Source: Lutibacter oricola
GTDB taxonomy: Bacteria > Bacteroidota > Bacteroidia > Flavobacteriales > Flavobacteriaceae
Reading direction: 5' to 3'
Assembly: GCF_900106565.1 (NCBI RefSeq)
Contig: NZ_FNNJ01000002.1
Location: 372,001 to 436,000 of the forward strand
Length of the DNA stretch: 64,000 nucleotides
Shown here: positions 8,401 through 16,690 of the stretch, in pieces
Layout: each line of letters begins with the position of its first letter
Numbering within the stretch: position 1 is the stretch's first letter
Program-made: the position numbers and the translations under genes
The notes under the pieces: model-generated
What the model saw: the letters and a program-made list of their open reading frames with translations, nothing else
The model's database searches: none
What the model was told of the DNA's origin: nothing

Positions 8401-10080
8401 ATGAAAAAAATAATAGCAGCAATAGCAATTGCCTTGTTTCTAACTACTGGTGTAAGTGCACAAATTCAATACCGACCACTTCCTGCAGAATGGGAGAATT
8501 TGATTCCTGGAGGGAATTTTATGGACAGAATTTTACCAATGCCAAATGGTAAATTATCAAAAAATGTTTGGGGAGATAAAGGTGTTATTCCTCGTTTTGT
8601 TGATAATGGAGTTGAAGATGATACAATTTCTTGGTGGGGAGGAAATATTATAAAAGAATCTGAAAATAAATATCATTTTTTCCTTTGTGGTTGGGACGAA
8701 GATAACCCTGGAGGTCATATGGGATATAAGGATTATTCTATGATGTATCACGCAGTAAGTGATAATTCAATAGGGCCTTTTAAAGTAATAAAAGGACTTG
8801 GAGGAGGGCATAATACTGAAATACTACAATTAAAAAATGGAAAGTATATAATTTATCACGTTACAGGTCATGAAGTTGAAAAACATTGTAATTATTTAAT
8901 TTCAGATAGTTTAAATGGTCCTTGGGAAAAGCACACTTTTACAATGGATAATAGAGATCGAGAGCTACGTTTAGGAGGTGGAAATTGGTTTCATAATTTA
9001 AGCTTTACAAAGCGTGAAGATGGTTCTGTATTAATGTTAAGTCGTCAAGGTTCAATTTGGGTAAGTAAAACAGGAACAAGTCCTTATGAATTAATAACTA
9101 CAAAATGTATTTATCCAATGGTCGCAGGAAAATATGAAGACCCTGTTATTTGGAAAGATCATATTCAATACAATGCAATTGTAAACGATTGGATTGGTAG
9201 AACAGCATTTTATTTACGCTCAAAAGATGGAATTAATTGGATAATAGAAGATGGTAGAGCTTATGCAACAGGTGTTGCCGTTCATAAAGATGGCACCAAA
9301 GAAGATTGGTATAAATACGAACGCATTAGAATTCTTCAAGATGGATATGGTAGAGCAATACAAGCCAACTTTGCTGTAATTGATGCGAACAAACATGAAG
9401 ATTTACCTAACGACAATCATAGTTCTAAAAATATTGGCTTACCATTAAATCCAGGTATGTTAATTACCATAGAAAATAAATTACCATTTAATGTAAAAAC
9501 AAAAGAAATTAAAGTAAGAATTAAAGGTGAAGAAAATTTTAATCCTATTACTGAAATTGATGTTGAAACTCTTCGTTTTGGAGCTTCTTCTGAAGTAAAT
9601 TATGGAAGAGGAGCAATAGTTAAAAAAGTTGTACCTGAAGGAAACGATCTTATTGTAATATTCGAAGCGAAAAATCATTGTATAGATGAAGATGAATTTG
9701 CTCCAAAAATGTTAGGTAAAAACAAAAAAGGAGAAATGATTTTTGGATATGCACGTTTACCTTGGGTTAATTTTATTGAACCAATCTTATCTGCAAGAAA
9801 ACCTTTATTTAAAAATGAACAGTTAACAGTTGTTGTTGAAAATCACGGGCAAATAGCATCTAAACAAACTTTTTTAACGGTGTATGGTTACGGAGAAAAT
9901 GGAGTAGAGGAAGCTTGGGGCGAAGTAAAAGTGCCAGCTTTAAAAGCTTATGGAAAAGAAGAATTAGAAATAAAGTTAGATAAAAATTTAGCGAAAGGTA
10001 AAGAATACCCAGTAGTAGTAAAAATAATGTCTAGAACTGTAAAGCCTATTTTATTTAATATCACAATTATTAAAAAATAA
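8401..10080 (+). CDS. Secreted beta-propeller glycoside-hydrolase-like protein
   Basis: A 559-residue protein with a signal peptide (1-20, GVSAQ). The first 360 residues show repeated strands and segments typical of five-bladed propeller glycosidases of the GH43/GH32/GH117 kind: DTISWWGGNIIKE, KYHFFLCGWDEDNPGG, SMMYHAVSDNSIGPFK, GGGHNTEILQLKNGKYIIYH and YEDPVIWKDHIQYNAIVNDW. The last 190 residues look like one or two beta-sandwich domains. The exact family is not recognised. Lying between two sulfatase genes (10 bases after the first, 11 before the next), it probably cleaves the same sulfated glycan after or together with desulfation. Hydrolase activity is inferred from fold and context only. 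Confidence 0.6.
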   Translation: MKKIIAAIAIALFLTTGVSAQIQYRPLPAEWENLIPGGNFMDRILPMPNGKLSKNVWGDKGVIPRFVDNGVEDDTISWWGGNIIKESENKYHFFLCGWDEDNPGGHMGYKDYSMMYHAVSDNSIGPFKVIKGLGGGHNTEILQLKNGKYIIYHVTGHEVEKHCNYLISDSLNGPWEKHTFTMDNRDRELRLGGGNWFHNLSFTKREDGSVLMLSRQGSIWVSKTGTSPYELITTKCIYPMVAGKYEDPVIWKDHIQYNAIVNDWIGRTAFYLRSKDGINWIIEDGRAYATGVAVHKDGTKEDWYKYERIRILQDGYGRAIQANFAVIDANKHEDLPNDNHSSKNIGLPLNPGMLITIENKLPFNVKTKEIKVRIKGEENFNPITEIDVETLRFGASSEVNYGRGAIVKKVVPEGNDLIVIFEAKNHCIDEDEFAPKMLGKNKKGEMIFGYARLPWVNFIEPILSARKPLFKNEQLTVVVENHGQIASKQTFLTVYGYGENGVEEAWGEVKVPALKAYGKEELEIKLDKNLAKGKEYPVVVKIMSRTVKPILFNITIIKK

Positions 10081-10091
10081 CAAAATTGAAT

Positions 10092-11624
10092 ATGATGAAA
10101 ATTAGTTTTAAAAATATAATTCTTTTTACAACAGTTTTAATATTTGGGTTTGCAGGTAATTCACAATCTTTAAAAAATTCTAAGCCAAATATTATTTTGG
10201 TTATGACAGATGATCAAGGTTTGGTGTTAGGTTCTTTAGGACATCCAGTTGTGAAAACTCCATTTTTAGATAAGTTTGCTGAGAAATCTGTACGTTTTAC
10301 AAACTTTTATATGAGTCCTAATTGTGCGCCTTCAAGAGCGGCTTTAATGAGTGGTGCTCATGAGTTTAGAGCTGCAGTTACAGCAACTCATAATGAGTGT
10401 GAACGAATGGCTTTAGATATTACAACGTTTCCAGAGTTATTGCAACAACAAGGCTATGAAACGGGATTATTTGGTAAATGGCATTTAGGAGATTTAAATG
10501 AATATTTACCGCAAAATAGAGGTTTTTCAGAAGTGCTAATGCACGGTGCAGGAGGAATTGGTCAAAGAGAAAAAGGAAAAAAAATAACAAGTTATGCCGA
10601 TTTTCCACCTAATCAAGGTGAGAAAAAAAATGCCAAATATTTTAACCCAGTTTTATTACACAATAATACAATTGTGCAAACTAAGGGATATTGTACAGAT
10701 ATATTTTTTAATGCTGGGTTGGCTTGGATAAAAGAGCAAAAGGAAAAGAAAAAACCATTTTTCGCCTACATTTCTACCAACGCGCCACATTCACCCTTAA
10801 TTGCTCCAAAAGAAAATTTGGATAGAATGTTAAAACGTGGAATGAAAAAAGCCGAACCAAGGTTAGCAATGATTGAAAATATTGATGACAATTTTGGTGT
10901 TATGATGGAAAAATTGGAAAGATGGGATATGTTAGATAATACCATAATAATTTTCACCTCAGATAATGGAGCGCCAGGTTCAGATCCTAATTTTATTCAA
11001 GGTCATAAAACTGGTAAAGGAACTCCGTTTGAGGGTGGTGTTCATGTGCCTGCATTTTGGTATTGGAAAGGTAAAATAAAAGAAAATGTAAGCGTAGATG
11101 TTCTAACAGCTCATATAGATTTGTATAAAACTTTTTGTGAATTAACTGGAGCAGATAATTCTAAAGTAAAACAAAAATTAGAAGGTAGAAGTTTATTACC
11201 ATTACTTGAAAATGCTAACTCAGAATGGAAACCAAGAATAATTCAAACTCAAAGAGGAAATATAGCTAAAAACCCAAAAGATTCGTCTAATAAAATGTGG
11301 TCGGTAAGAACTGATCGTTGGAGACTTGTTGGAAAAGAATTATATGATCTTAAAAATGATCCTTATGAGCAAAATGATGTAGCAAAAGAATACCCATTTG
11401 TAGTAAGTGAGTTAGCAAAGTCTCATTTTGAATGGTATGAAACTATGATTCCTTATATGATTAACCAAAATAATGTTTGGACAGATCCTTTGGCTCCATT
11501 AGAAAAATTATACTACGATCAAAAGGCTAAAAAAGGAATTCCAAATTGGCAACCAGCAAATACTGATGAGAAAGATATATTGAAAGATGGCCTTTCTGAT
11601 TGGAAAAGAAATACACTAGATTAA
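10092..11624 (+). CDS. S1-type sulfatase
   Basis: About 510 residues from the ATG at 10092; a TTG two codons earlier is less likely. A signal peptide ends near GNSQ. This is the most canonical of the three sulfatases: metal-binding MTDD, formylglycine motif C-A-P-S-R in NCAPSRAALMSG, second signature GKWHLGD, and the late FTSDNGAPG segment. A C-terminal subdomain follows with WSVRTDRWRLVGKELYDLKNDPYEQNDVA, the usual sulfatase tail. It is third in the operon, 11 bases after the propeller protein and 147 bases before the beta-helix gene. Exo- or endo-specificity and substrate cannot be read directly. Confidence 0.92.
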   Translation: MMKISFKNIILFTTVLIFGFAGNSQSLKNSKPNIILVMTDDQGLVLGSLGHPVVKTPFLDKFAEKSVRFTNFYMSPNCAPSRAALMSGAHEFRAAVTATHNECERMALDITTFPELLQQQGYETGLFGKWHLGDLNEYLPQNRGFSEVLMHGAGGIGQREKGKKITSYADFPPNQGEKKNAKYFNPVLLHNNTIVQTKGYCTDIFFNAGLAWIKEQKEKKKPFFAYISTNAPHSPLIAPKENLDRMLKRGMKKAEPRLAMIENIDDNFGVMMEKLERWDMLDNTIIIFTSDNGAPGSDPNFIQGHKTGKGTPFEGGVHVPAFWYWKGKIKENVSVDVLTAHIDLYKTFCELTGADNSKVKQKLEGRSLLPLLENANSEWKPRIIQTQRGNIAKNPKDSSNKMWSVRTDRWRLVGKELYDLKNDPYEQNDVAKEYPFVVSELAKSHFEWYETMIPYMINQNNVWTDPLAPLEKLYYDQKAKKGIPNWQPANTDEKDILKDGLSDWKRNTLD

Positions 11625-11771
11625 ATAAATGTATTTGTGTTTTAACTTAAAGAAACATGTAACATATTCATAAAGACAACGAAATGTTTAAGTATAAATA
11701 ATTTCAAAGCGTTATTATAGAACATCTTCTATTTAACAAAAAATGATAATTCAAATTAAAAAAAATAGATA

Positions 11772-13091
11772 ATGATTAGAAAATTATTTGGAATGTTGGT
11801 ATTGTGTTTAGCTTTTTCAACAGTAAATGCACAATATAAAGAAGTAATGAACCCTAAAGGGTTTACGGTAAACCTTAAAAAAGATTATGGCTTAAAAGAT
11901 GACAATGCTAAAAATAATCAAAGCTATAAATTAAGAAAAGCAATTGGTGAGGTTAATGCAAAAGGAGGAGGAAACATTGTAATTCCAAAAGGAGTTTATA
12001 GTTTGTCTTCAATTTATTTAAAATCTAATGTGCATATTTTAATTGAAGCAGGAACGGTTATTAAACCAATGTTAGGCGAAGGTGTGGTTTTCAATTTATC
12101 TACAGATAAAAAAGATGAAAAGAAAAACCCTAAATTGTTTGTTGAAAATGTGAGTGTTAGAGGAAAAGGTGGAGCTTTTATTATAGATTATCATACAAGA
12201 AAATATAAAGATAGACAAAGAGCTATTATTGGTAAAATGGTGAAAAATTTTCTGATTCAAGATATGATTGTAAAAGATAATTATTCGGTTTTTTGTGGAA
12301 TTACTTTAGCACCTTCAAACGAAAAAGTAAAAGATGTTTCAAATTGGGAAGTATCTCGTCCAACATTTGGAACTATTAAAAATATAACCCATTATAAAGC
12401 AAGTCCAGGTTATGGTTTGGTACAATGTCACGGAGCTCAAAATGTTCATTTCGAAAATTTATATGCTGAAGGTGGAGTTTCCTTTAGATTAGAAGTTGGT
12501 GCTAATAATAAAAATGTTGGAGTTTATGATTTAACAGCAAAAAACATTATTAATAAAAATGGTAGATGTGCAGTAATGTTAGGGCCACATTCAGCTAAAA
12601 ATGGAATTATTAAAGTGGATGGTGTTAAGTCAATTAGTTCAACATTTGCAGTTACAGTTGGAGATGGTGGCGTAAAAAAAGATGCACCAGATCAAACACC
12701 AGGTTATTTTCATAAGGATTCTTCAATAGATAATATTGTAGCGATTTATGGTAAATCGGCTCAAGTAAAAGGACCTACGTTCTTAGAGTATCCAAAAGTG
12801 TCGGATTATTTTGAACATTTAAAAGTGTTTTCTGATGGTAAGTTTTATGAAGGCCCAGCAGTAACAGCTGTTCATTATGGACCAACAACTTATAACATAA
12901 AAATAGGGAAGAATATTAAGATGGAAGGATTTCCTCATATGAATGATAAACCAATTGTAACCAGAGCAGATAAAAGAAAAGAAAGTTGGGGAGCAGAGAA
13001 AAAATTTTGGAAAAAAGCACATCCAGGTGATGAATTTGTTTTAGATAAAGGAGTTGTTGTAAAAGATTATGCTGTTAAAGCATATTTCTAA
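11772..13091 (+). CDS. Beta-helix protein resembling GH82 iota-carrageenase
   Basis: A 439-residue secreted protein (signal 1-20, TVNAQ) with a right-handed beta-helix pattern. Several blocks closely resemble GH82 iota-carrageenases as I remember the Alteromonas enzyme: LKSNVHILIEAGTVIKP (83-99), GYGLVQCHGAQNVHFENL (213-230), YAEGGVSFRLEVG (231-243) and AVMLGPHSAKNG (267-278). In GH82 the catalytic pair is Glu and Asp two residues apart in the third block. Here Glu241 is present, but the Asp position is Gly243. Gln218 and His273 match other active-site residues. Either activity is changed, another base is used, or it is a binding protein. It follows three sulfatases, consistent with sulfated galactan use. 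A decayed partial copy lies just downstream. Confidence 0.6.
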   Translation: MIRKLFGMLVLCLAFSTVNAQYKEVMNPKGFTVNLKKDYGLKDDNAKNNQSYKLRKAIGEVNAKGGGNIVIPKGVYSLSSIYLKSNVHILIEAGTVIKPMLGEGVVFNLSTDKKDEKKNPKLFVENVSVRGKGGAFIIDYHTRKYKDRQRAIIGKMVKNFLIQDMIVKDNYSVFCGITLAPSNEKVKDVSNWEVSRPTFGTIKNITHYKASPGYGLVQCHGAQNVHFENLYAEGGVSFRLEVGANNKNVGVYDLTAKNIINKNGRCAVMLGPHSAKNGIIKVDGVKSISSTFAVTVGDGGVKKDAPDQTPGYFHKDSSIDNIVAIYGKSAQVKGPTFLEYPKVSDYFEHLKVFSDGKFYEGPAVTAVHYGPTTYNIKIGKNIKMEGFPHMNDKPIVTRADKRKESWGAEKKFWKKAHPGDEFVLDKGVVVKDYAVKAYF

Positions 13092-13149
13092 AAATAATGA
13101 AGAATAACAATTATGAGGTTAATTCAAAATATGAATAAACGTGTTTTAA

Positions 13150-13345
13150 AGGTTGTTCAAAGAAATTGAGGGGCTTTTACGTTAGATTAACGTCAGAAGA
13201 TAATCAAGGTGCAATTATTGTGAAAATGTGTAAGATTCTTCTTGTTTAAGAAATGATAATGAAAGATAACTACTCTATTTTTATGGAATTACATTGCACC
13301 TTCAGATGAAAAAGTTGAAGATGAATTGATTTAGAAACCAATAAA
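13150..13345 (+). pseudogene. Remnant of a second GH82-like beta-helix gene
   Basis: This stretch aligns base by base with part of the preceding gene (about its residues 130-190). Examples: GAAAAAGT..AAGATG after GGAATTAC..TT.GCACCTTCA at 13285-13322, and GATAACTACTCTATTTTT against the parent's codons for DNYSVF. It is broken by indels and stops, such as the in-frame TAA and TGA around 13250-13330, and has lost both ends. It is a degraded tandem duplicate or recombination scar, and it has no intact open frame. A short match near 13345-13365 to the parent's PIVTRAD region is possible but weak. Confidence 0.7.
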
Positions 13346-13401
13346 TCAATTGTAAAAAAAAGCAGGGTTGTTATCTCTAATTAATTATTAAAAGAAATTT
13401 T

Positions 13402-14787
13402 CTATTTACCGATACAAAAATTAGAAAATATATTACCAAGTAGATCTTCGGTAGTAACTTCACCAGTAATTTCACCTAAATGAAATAGTGCTTGTCTAAT
13501 ATCAATTGCAAACAAATCTGTACTAACATTTAAGTCTATACTTTTTTGAACTTCGTTAATTGAGTTATATGCATTGTTTAAAGATTCGAAGTGACGAGAG
13601 TTGCTTACGATTGTTTCGTTATTACTCAAAGCTCCTTTATTCGCTAAAGCTGTTAGTTTATTTGTAAGTTCAGAAATTCCTATTTTTTGCTTAGCTGAAA
13701 GAAAAATAAGATTTGAGATTTGAGATTTGAGATTTGAGATTTGAGAATCATTCAGTAAATCTATTTTATTTATAATAGTTAAAATATTTTTTGAAGGATA
13801 CTTATCTTGTAATTCAGTAATATTGCTTTCAATATTTTTAATGTTTTTGCTATCAATTAAATGTAATACTAATTGTGCTTTTTCAATATTTTCATATGTT
13901 TTTTCAATACCAATATTTTCTACAAAATCTTTTGTATGTCTAATTCCTGCAGTGTCAATAAAACGGTAAGCAACACCGCTTATAATAATTTCATCTTCAA
14001 TGGCATCTCTTGTAGTTCCTGCAATATGACTAACAATAGCTTTGTCTTCGTTTAATAATGTATTTAACAAAGTAGATTTGCCAACATTTGGTTCTCCAAC
14101 AATGGCAATAGGAATTCCGTTTTTTAGCACATTACCCAATGCGAAAGAATCTATTAAACGTTTTAAAACTGCCTTAATTTTCGAAACTAAGTTGTTGAAT
14201 TCAGTTCTATCTGCAAACTCTACATCTTCTTCGCTAAAATCTAACTCTAATTCAATTAAACTAGCAAAATTTAATAATTGCAAGCGTAGGTTTTCAATTT
14301 CATTACTAAAACCACCACGCATTTGTTGTAATGCCACTTGATGAGAAGCTGCAGAATTTGAAGCAATTAAATCGGCAACAGCTTCAGCCTGACTTAAATC
14401 CATTTTTCCATTTAAAAAAGCACGCAGTGTAAATTCTCCAGCATCGGCATTTCTAGCACCATTTTTTAAGAAAAGTTGTATAATTTCTTGTTGAATATAA
14501 ACAGAACCATGACAATTAATTTCAACCACATTTTCTCCTGTATATGAATTCGGATTTTTAAAAACAGACACTAAAACTTCATCTATAATACGATCATTTT
14601 CAACAATGTTACCTAAATGAATAGTGTGAGATTTTACAGTTGTTAAATCTTTATTTCCAAATTTAGAGTTGAAATGAGTGTTTACAATGTCAATAGATTT
14701 TTCACCTGAAAGTCTTATAACTGCAATTGCACCAACGCCGGCAGAAGTGGCTAAAGCAATAATAGTATCATTTTTAATTGAATTCAT
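13402..14787 (-). CDS. mnmE: tRNA modification GTPase MnmE
   Basis: A 461-residue protein, normal family length. It works with MnmG to install carboxymethylaminomethyl groups at the wobble uridine of certain tRNAs. Present are the N-terminal folate-binding domain (IIALATSAGVGAIAVIRLSG; EFTLRAFLNGKMDLSQAEAV), a G domain with GEPNVGKST (231-239), DTAG (278-281), NKID (340-343) and SAK, and the C-terminal CIGK motif. Between NKID and SAK the coding sequence contains a 7-base tandem repeat, giving SQISNLKSQISNL (residues 348-360). It is a single-gene unit; the -7 element sits so close to the ATG that the transcript may be nearly leaderless. Confidence 0.97.
   Translation of the reverse strand: MNSIKNDTIIALATSAGVGAIAVIRLSGEKSIDIVNTHFNSKFGNKDLTTVKSHTIHLGNIVENDRIIDEVLVSVFKNPNSYTGENVVEINCHGSVYIQQEIIQLFLKNGARNADAGEFTLRAFLNGKMDLSQAEAVADLIASNSAASHQVALQQMRGGFSNEIENLRLQLLNFASLIELELDFSEEDVEFADRTEFNNLVSKIKAVLKRLIDSFALGNVLKNGIPIAIVGEPNVGKSTLLNTLLNEDKAIVSHIAGTTRDAIEDEIIISGVAYRFIDTAGIRHTKDFVENIGIEKTYENIEKAQLVLHLIDSKNIKNIESNITELQDKYPSKNILTIINKIDLLNDSQISNLKSQISNLIFLSAKQKIGISELTNKLTALANKGALSNNETIVSNSRHFESLNNAYNSINEVQKSIDLNVSTDLFAIDIRQALFHLGEITGEVTTEDLLGNIFSNFCIGK
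13710..13746. repeat. Heptamer tandem repeat inside mnmE
   Basis: About 5.3 copies of the 7-base unit GATTTGA lie inside the mnmE coding region, within the G domain between the NKxD and SAK motifs. Because the unit is 7 bases, gain or loss of one or two copies would shift the frame; only changes of three units keep it. The present copy number leaves the frame open. Confidence 0.9.
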
Positions 14788-14791
14788 TGTG

Positions 14792-14799
14792 CAAAAGTA
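14792..14799 (-). promoter_or_regulatory. -7 element of mnmE, near-leaderless start
   Basis: On the minus strand this reads TACTTTTG followed by CACA and the ATG at 14787. A match to TAnnTTTG so close to the start codon implies a very short or absent leader, a pattern seen before housekeeping genes in flavobacteria. The -33 element is unclear. Confidence 0.5.
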
Positions 14800-14818
14800 G
14801 TAAGAAATAATGTATTAT

Positions 14819-14953
14819 ACGTCATTCCGTATTTGATACGAAATCTGTGGATTGGAAGTGTAGATTCCCATCTTCACGTGAATGACACCCCTATACGTCA
14901 TTGCGAACCTTTCGACTATCGCTCAAGATAGGCTAAAGTGAAGCAATCTTTAA
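14819..14953. repeat. Dispersed intergenic repeat, copy 1
   Basis: A composite of short modules: GTCATTCCGTATTTGATACG, a GTGAATGACACCCCTA stretch, and GTCATTGCGAACCTTTCGAC ending GTGAAGCAATCTT. The last part is nearly identical to 16372-16437. Similar modules recur at 17619, 39837, 40739 and 41124. No open frame of interest. The rest of the gap between mnmE and the HU-like gene (to 15518) holds the duplicate described at 15138 and AT-rich DNA without recognised features. Confidence 0.75.
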
Positions 14954-15137
14954 AGTCGAATAATTGAAAATAGCAGTATAATTTGTAGAGACATAGCATA
15001 TTAGTTAATAACTATTGTCACTGTGTATGCAAGAACCCATTATCTGGTAGCTTTAACTAAATATTATGAATTCACATTAAATTTTATGAACAGTTAATTT
15101 AAATATTGTAAGTTTTAGTATATTTGACCATCGTTTA

Positions 15138-15196
15138 GCTGGAACTAATCGAGGTTTTTAGAAAACCATAACTCAATAATTACAGGGTGCTAGCCA
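15138..15196. repeat. Duplicate of the 3' end of the HU-like gene
   Basis: About 60 bases (GCTGGAAC.., CGAGGTTTTTAGAAAAC, TCAATAATTACAGGGTGCTAG) match 15478-15535, which covers the last codons, stop and terminator region of the HU-like gene. This may be a remnant of a former tandem HU gene or a conserved downstream element. A T-rich tail follows at 15204-15217. Confidence 0.7.
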
Positions 15197-15466
15197 AGTT
15201 TTATTGAGTTTTTTTATGCTATTCTTTCTGTTTTGCAAATTATTTGTTGTTAAGTGAGTTAAAATAGTATATATGATGTGTGGTTTTAAAAGGGTACTTA
15301 GCTATCAATTAAGCATTTAATAGATTTTTTAATCTATGATATTGAGAATTTTTAAAAGACTAAAGAAATAGTAGAAAACTAATAAGGGAATTTGTTAAAC
15401 TGCTAAGCAAATTTTAAAAACTCCTTAGAAGTTTTGATGATTTGCTATTATGAATATTGAATAAAA

Positions 15467-15500
15467 AAACCTCAGTCGCTGGAACAACCGAGGTTTTTAG
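15467..15500 (-). terminator. Terminator of HU-like gene
   Basis: An inverted repeat AACCTC..GAGGTT with flanking A and T runs lies about 20-50 bases past the HU-like stop on the minus strand. The loop holds AGTCGCTGGAACAACC. Its 3' arm is part of the repeat shared with 15138-15196. Confidence 0.6.
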
Positions 15501-15518
15501 AAAACTTAAAATCAATAA

Positions 15519-15911
15519 TTACAGGGTGCTAGTCGAAATTAATTTATAGTCTAAATTTTTAAGCATCTTTCTTAAACGCTTAGCAGGTCTAAAGTTTACG
15601 TGTGCAGAAGTAACTGTATTTGCAGAAACCTCTTCTTCTAAAGTTTGACCTTCTGAGCGTACACCAATTTGAAAATTTCCTAAATCTCCAAACTGAACTA
15701 CTTTACCTTGTTCTAGTTCGTCCATCATATTAAACTCTAATGCACGTAATACAGCTAGACAATCTGGTACTCTAACAGTACATTGGTTAGATACTAAATA
15801 CGCCAAACGTTCAAAGTCTACAATTCCCTGTGAAATTGCATGTGCGTAAAATTTGGAGGCCACAGTCCCGTCTTGTGGATTTTTTCTCGGGATAGCTTTA
15901 ATTGAAAGCAT
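15519..15911 (-). CDS. HU-family DNA-binding protein (HU-HIG type)
   Basis: A 130-residue basic protein of the HU/IHF-like group common in Bacteroidota. Features: KAIPRKNPQDGTVASKFYAHAISQGIVDFERLA at the start, DCLAVLRALEFNMMDELEQGKVVQFGDLGNFQIGV as the HU core, and NFRPAKRLRKMLKNLDYKL near the end. These proteins bind DNA without strong sequence specificity and probably act in nucleoid organisation. It is a single gene flanked on both sides by repeat-rich intergenic DNA, with a hairpin terminator downstream and a second copy of its 3' end at 15138-15196. Confidence 0.85.
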   Translation of the reverse strand: MLSIKAIPRKNPQDGTVASKFYAHAISQGIVDFERLAYLVSNQCTVRVPDCLAVLRALEFNMMDELEQGKVVQFGDLGNFQIGVRSEGQTLEEEVSANTVTSAHVNFRPAKRLRKMLKNLDYKLISTSTL

Positions 15912-16261
15912 AAAATATAAATTTAACCTGTTTCTTCATTGAAACATTAATGCTAATTTAGAGATAATTGTTAGTTTTTATAAATCAACTTTTTAACATT
16001 AATTGTGAGAAATAAATTTCATTTTCCTATTGCTTTTCTAATTAAAAATACAAGTAACGTTTTTTTATGAGAAAATAAATTTTTTAATTTATTTTGATGT
16101 TGATTGTGAGTGATTTACTTTTTTAAAAATGTTAATAACTTTGTGTTTTTTGATACAAACATTTTATCAACATAGTTTTGTTAAAAAATAATTTTAGAAG
16201 CAAATAATGTAACATTTTGGCATCTAAATTTATGTGAAGAATCTGAGTTAAAAATGATGAT

Positions 16262-16440
16262 GCGATGCTGAAACAAGTTCAGCATGACGAAGCTTGATAT
16301 TTATTTCCTTCATTCGATACTTGATTTGATTCTTTTAAGGAAGATACAGATTTCCGTTTTCTCGTGAATGACACTCCTAATACGTCATTGCGAACCTTTC
16401 GACTGTTGCTAAAGACAGGCTAAAGTGAAGCAATCTTATG
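16262..16440. repeat. Dispersed intergenic repeat, copy 2
   Basis: Contains the hairpin module GATGCTGAAACAAGTTCAGC (16264-16283), a CAGATTTCCGTTTTCTCGTG stretch and GTCATTGCGAACCTTTCGAC to GTGAAGCAATCTTA. The latter half nearly repeats 14860-14952. The rest of the gap between the HU-like gene and the ABC permease (15912-16690) is AT-rich with no protein-like frame; a 65-codon minus-strand frame over 16436-16633 looks spurious. Confidence 0.75.
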
Positions 16441-16638
16441 GTCTAGAAACAGGTTTCTTCGTTGCTATCGCTTCCCGTAATGCCAAGAGAAATATTATTT
16501 TTTTTAAATTAATAATTAAAACAACTACTAAATGTTTTATATAAAAGCATAAGAGATTAATTCCAAAAGGTAAAGATGTAAGCATAAAAGCATATATAGT
16601 TCTTTTGAAAAACATTTTTATTATTGTTTTCAATAAGG

Positions 16639-16646
16639 TATATTTG
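16639..16646 (+). promoter_or_regulatory. -7 element upstream of polysaccharide locus
   Basis: TATATTTG matches TAnnTTTG and lies 44 bases before the ATG of the ABC permease gene, the first gene of the surface-polysaccharide locus. No -33 element at ideal spacing was found. Confidence 0.4.
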
Positions 16647-16690
16647 CTTTAATTAACCCTAAGAAGCTAAACCCTACCAGGCTTTTGAAT

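Noticed and set aside
14042-14341. Plus-strand frame of 99 codons inside mnmE
   Set aside because: It is antisense to the well-conserved MnmE GTPase and helical domains and has no independent support.
16436-16633. Minus-strand frame of 65 codons in the HU-permease gap
   Set aside because: It begins in AT-rich DNA and ends inside a dispersed repeat; the translation has no family resemblance.
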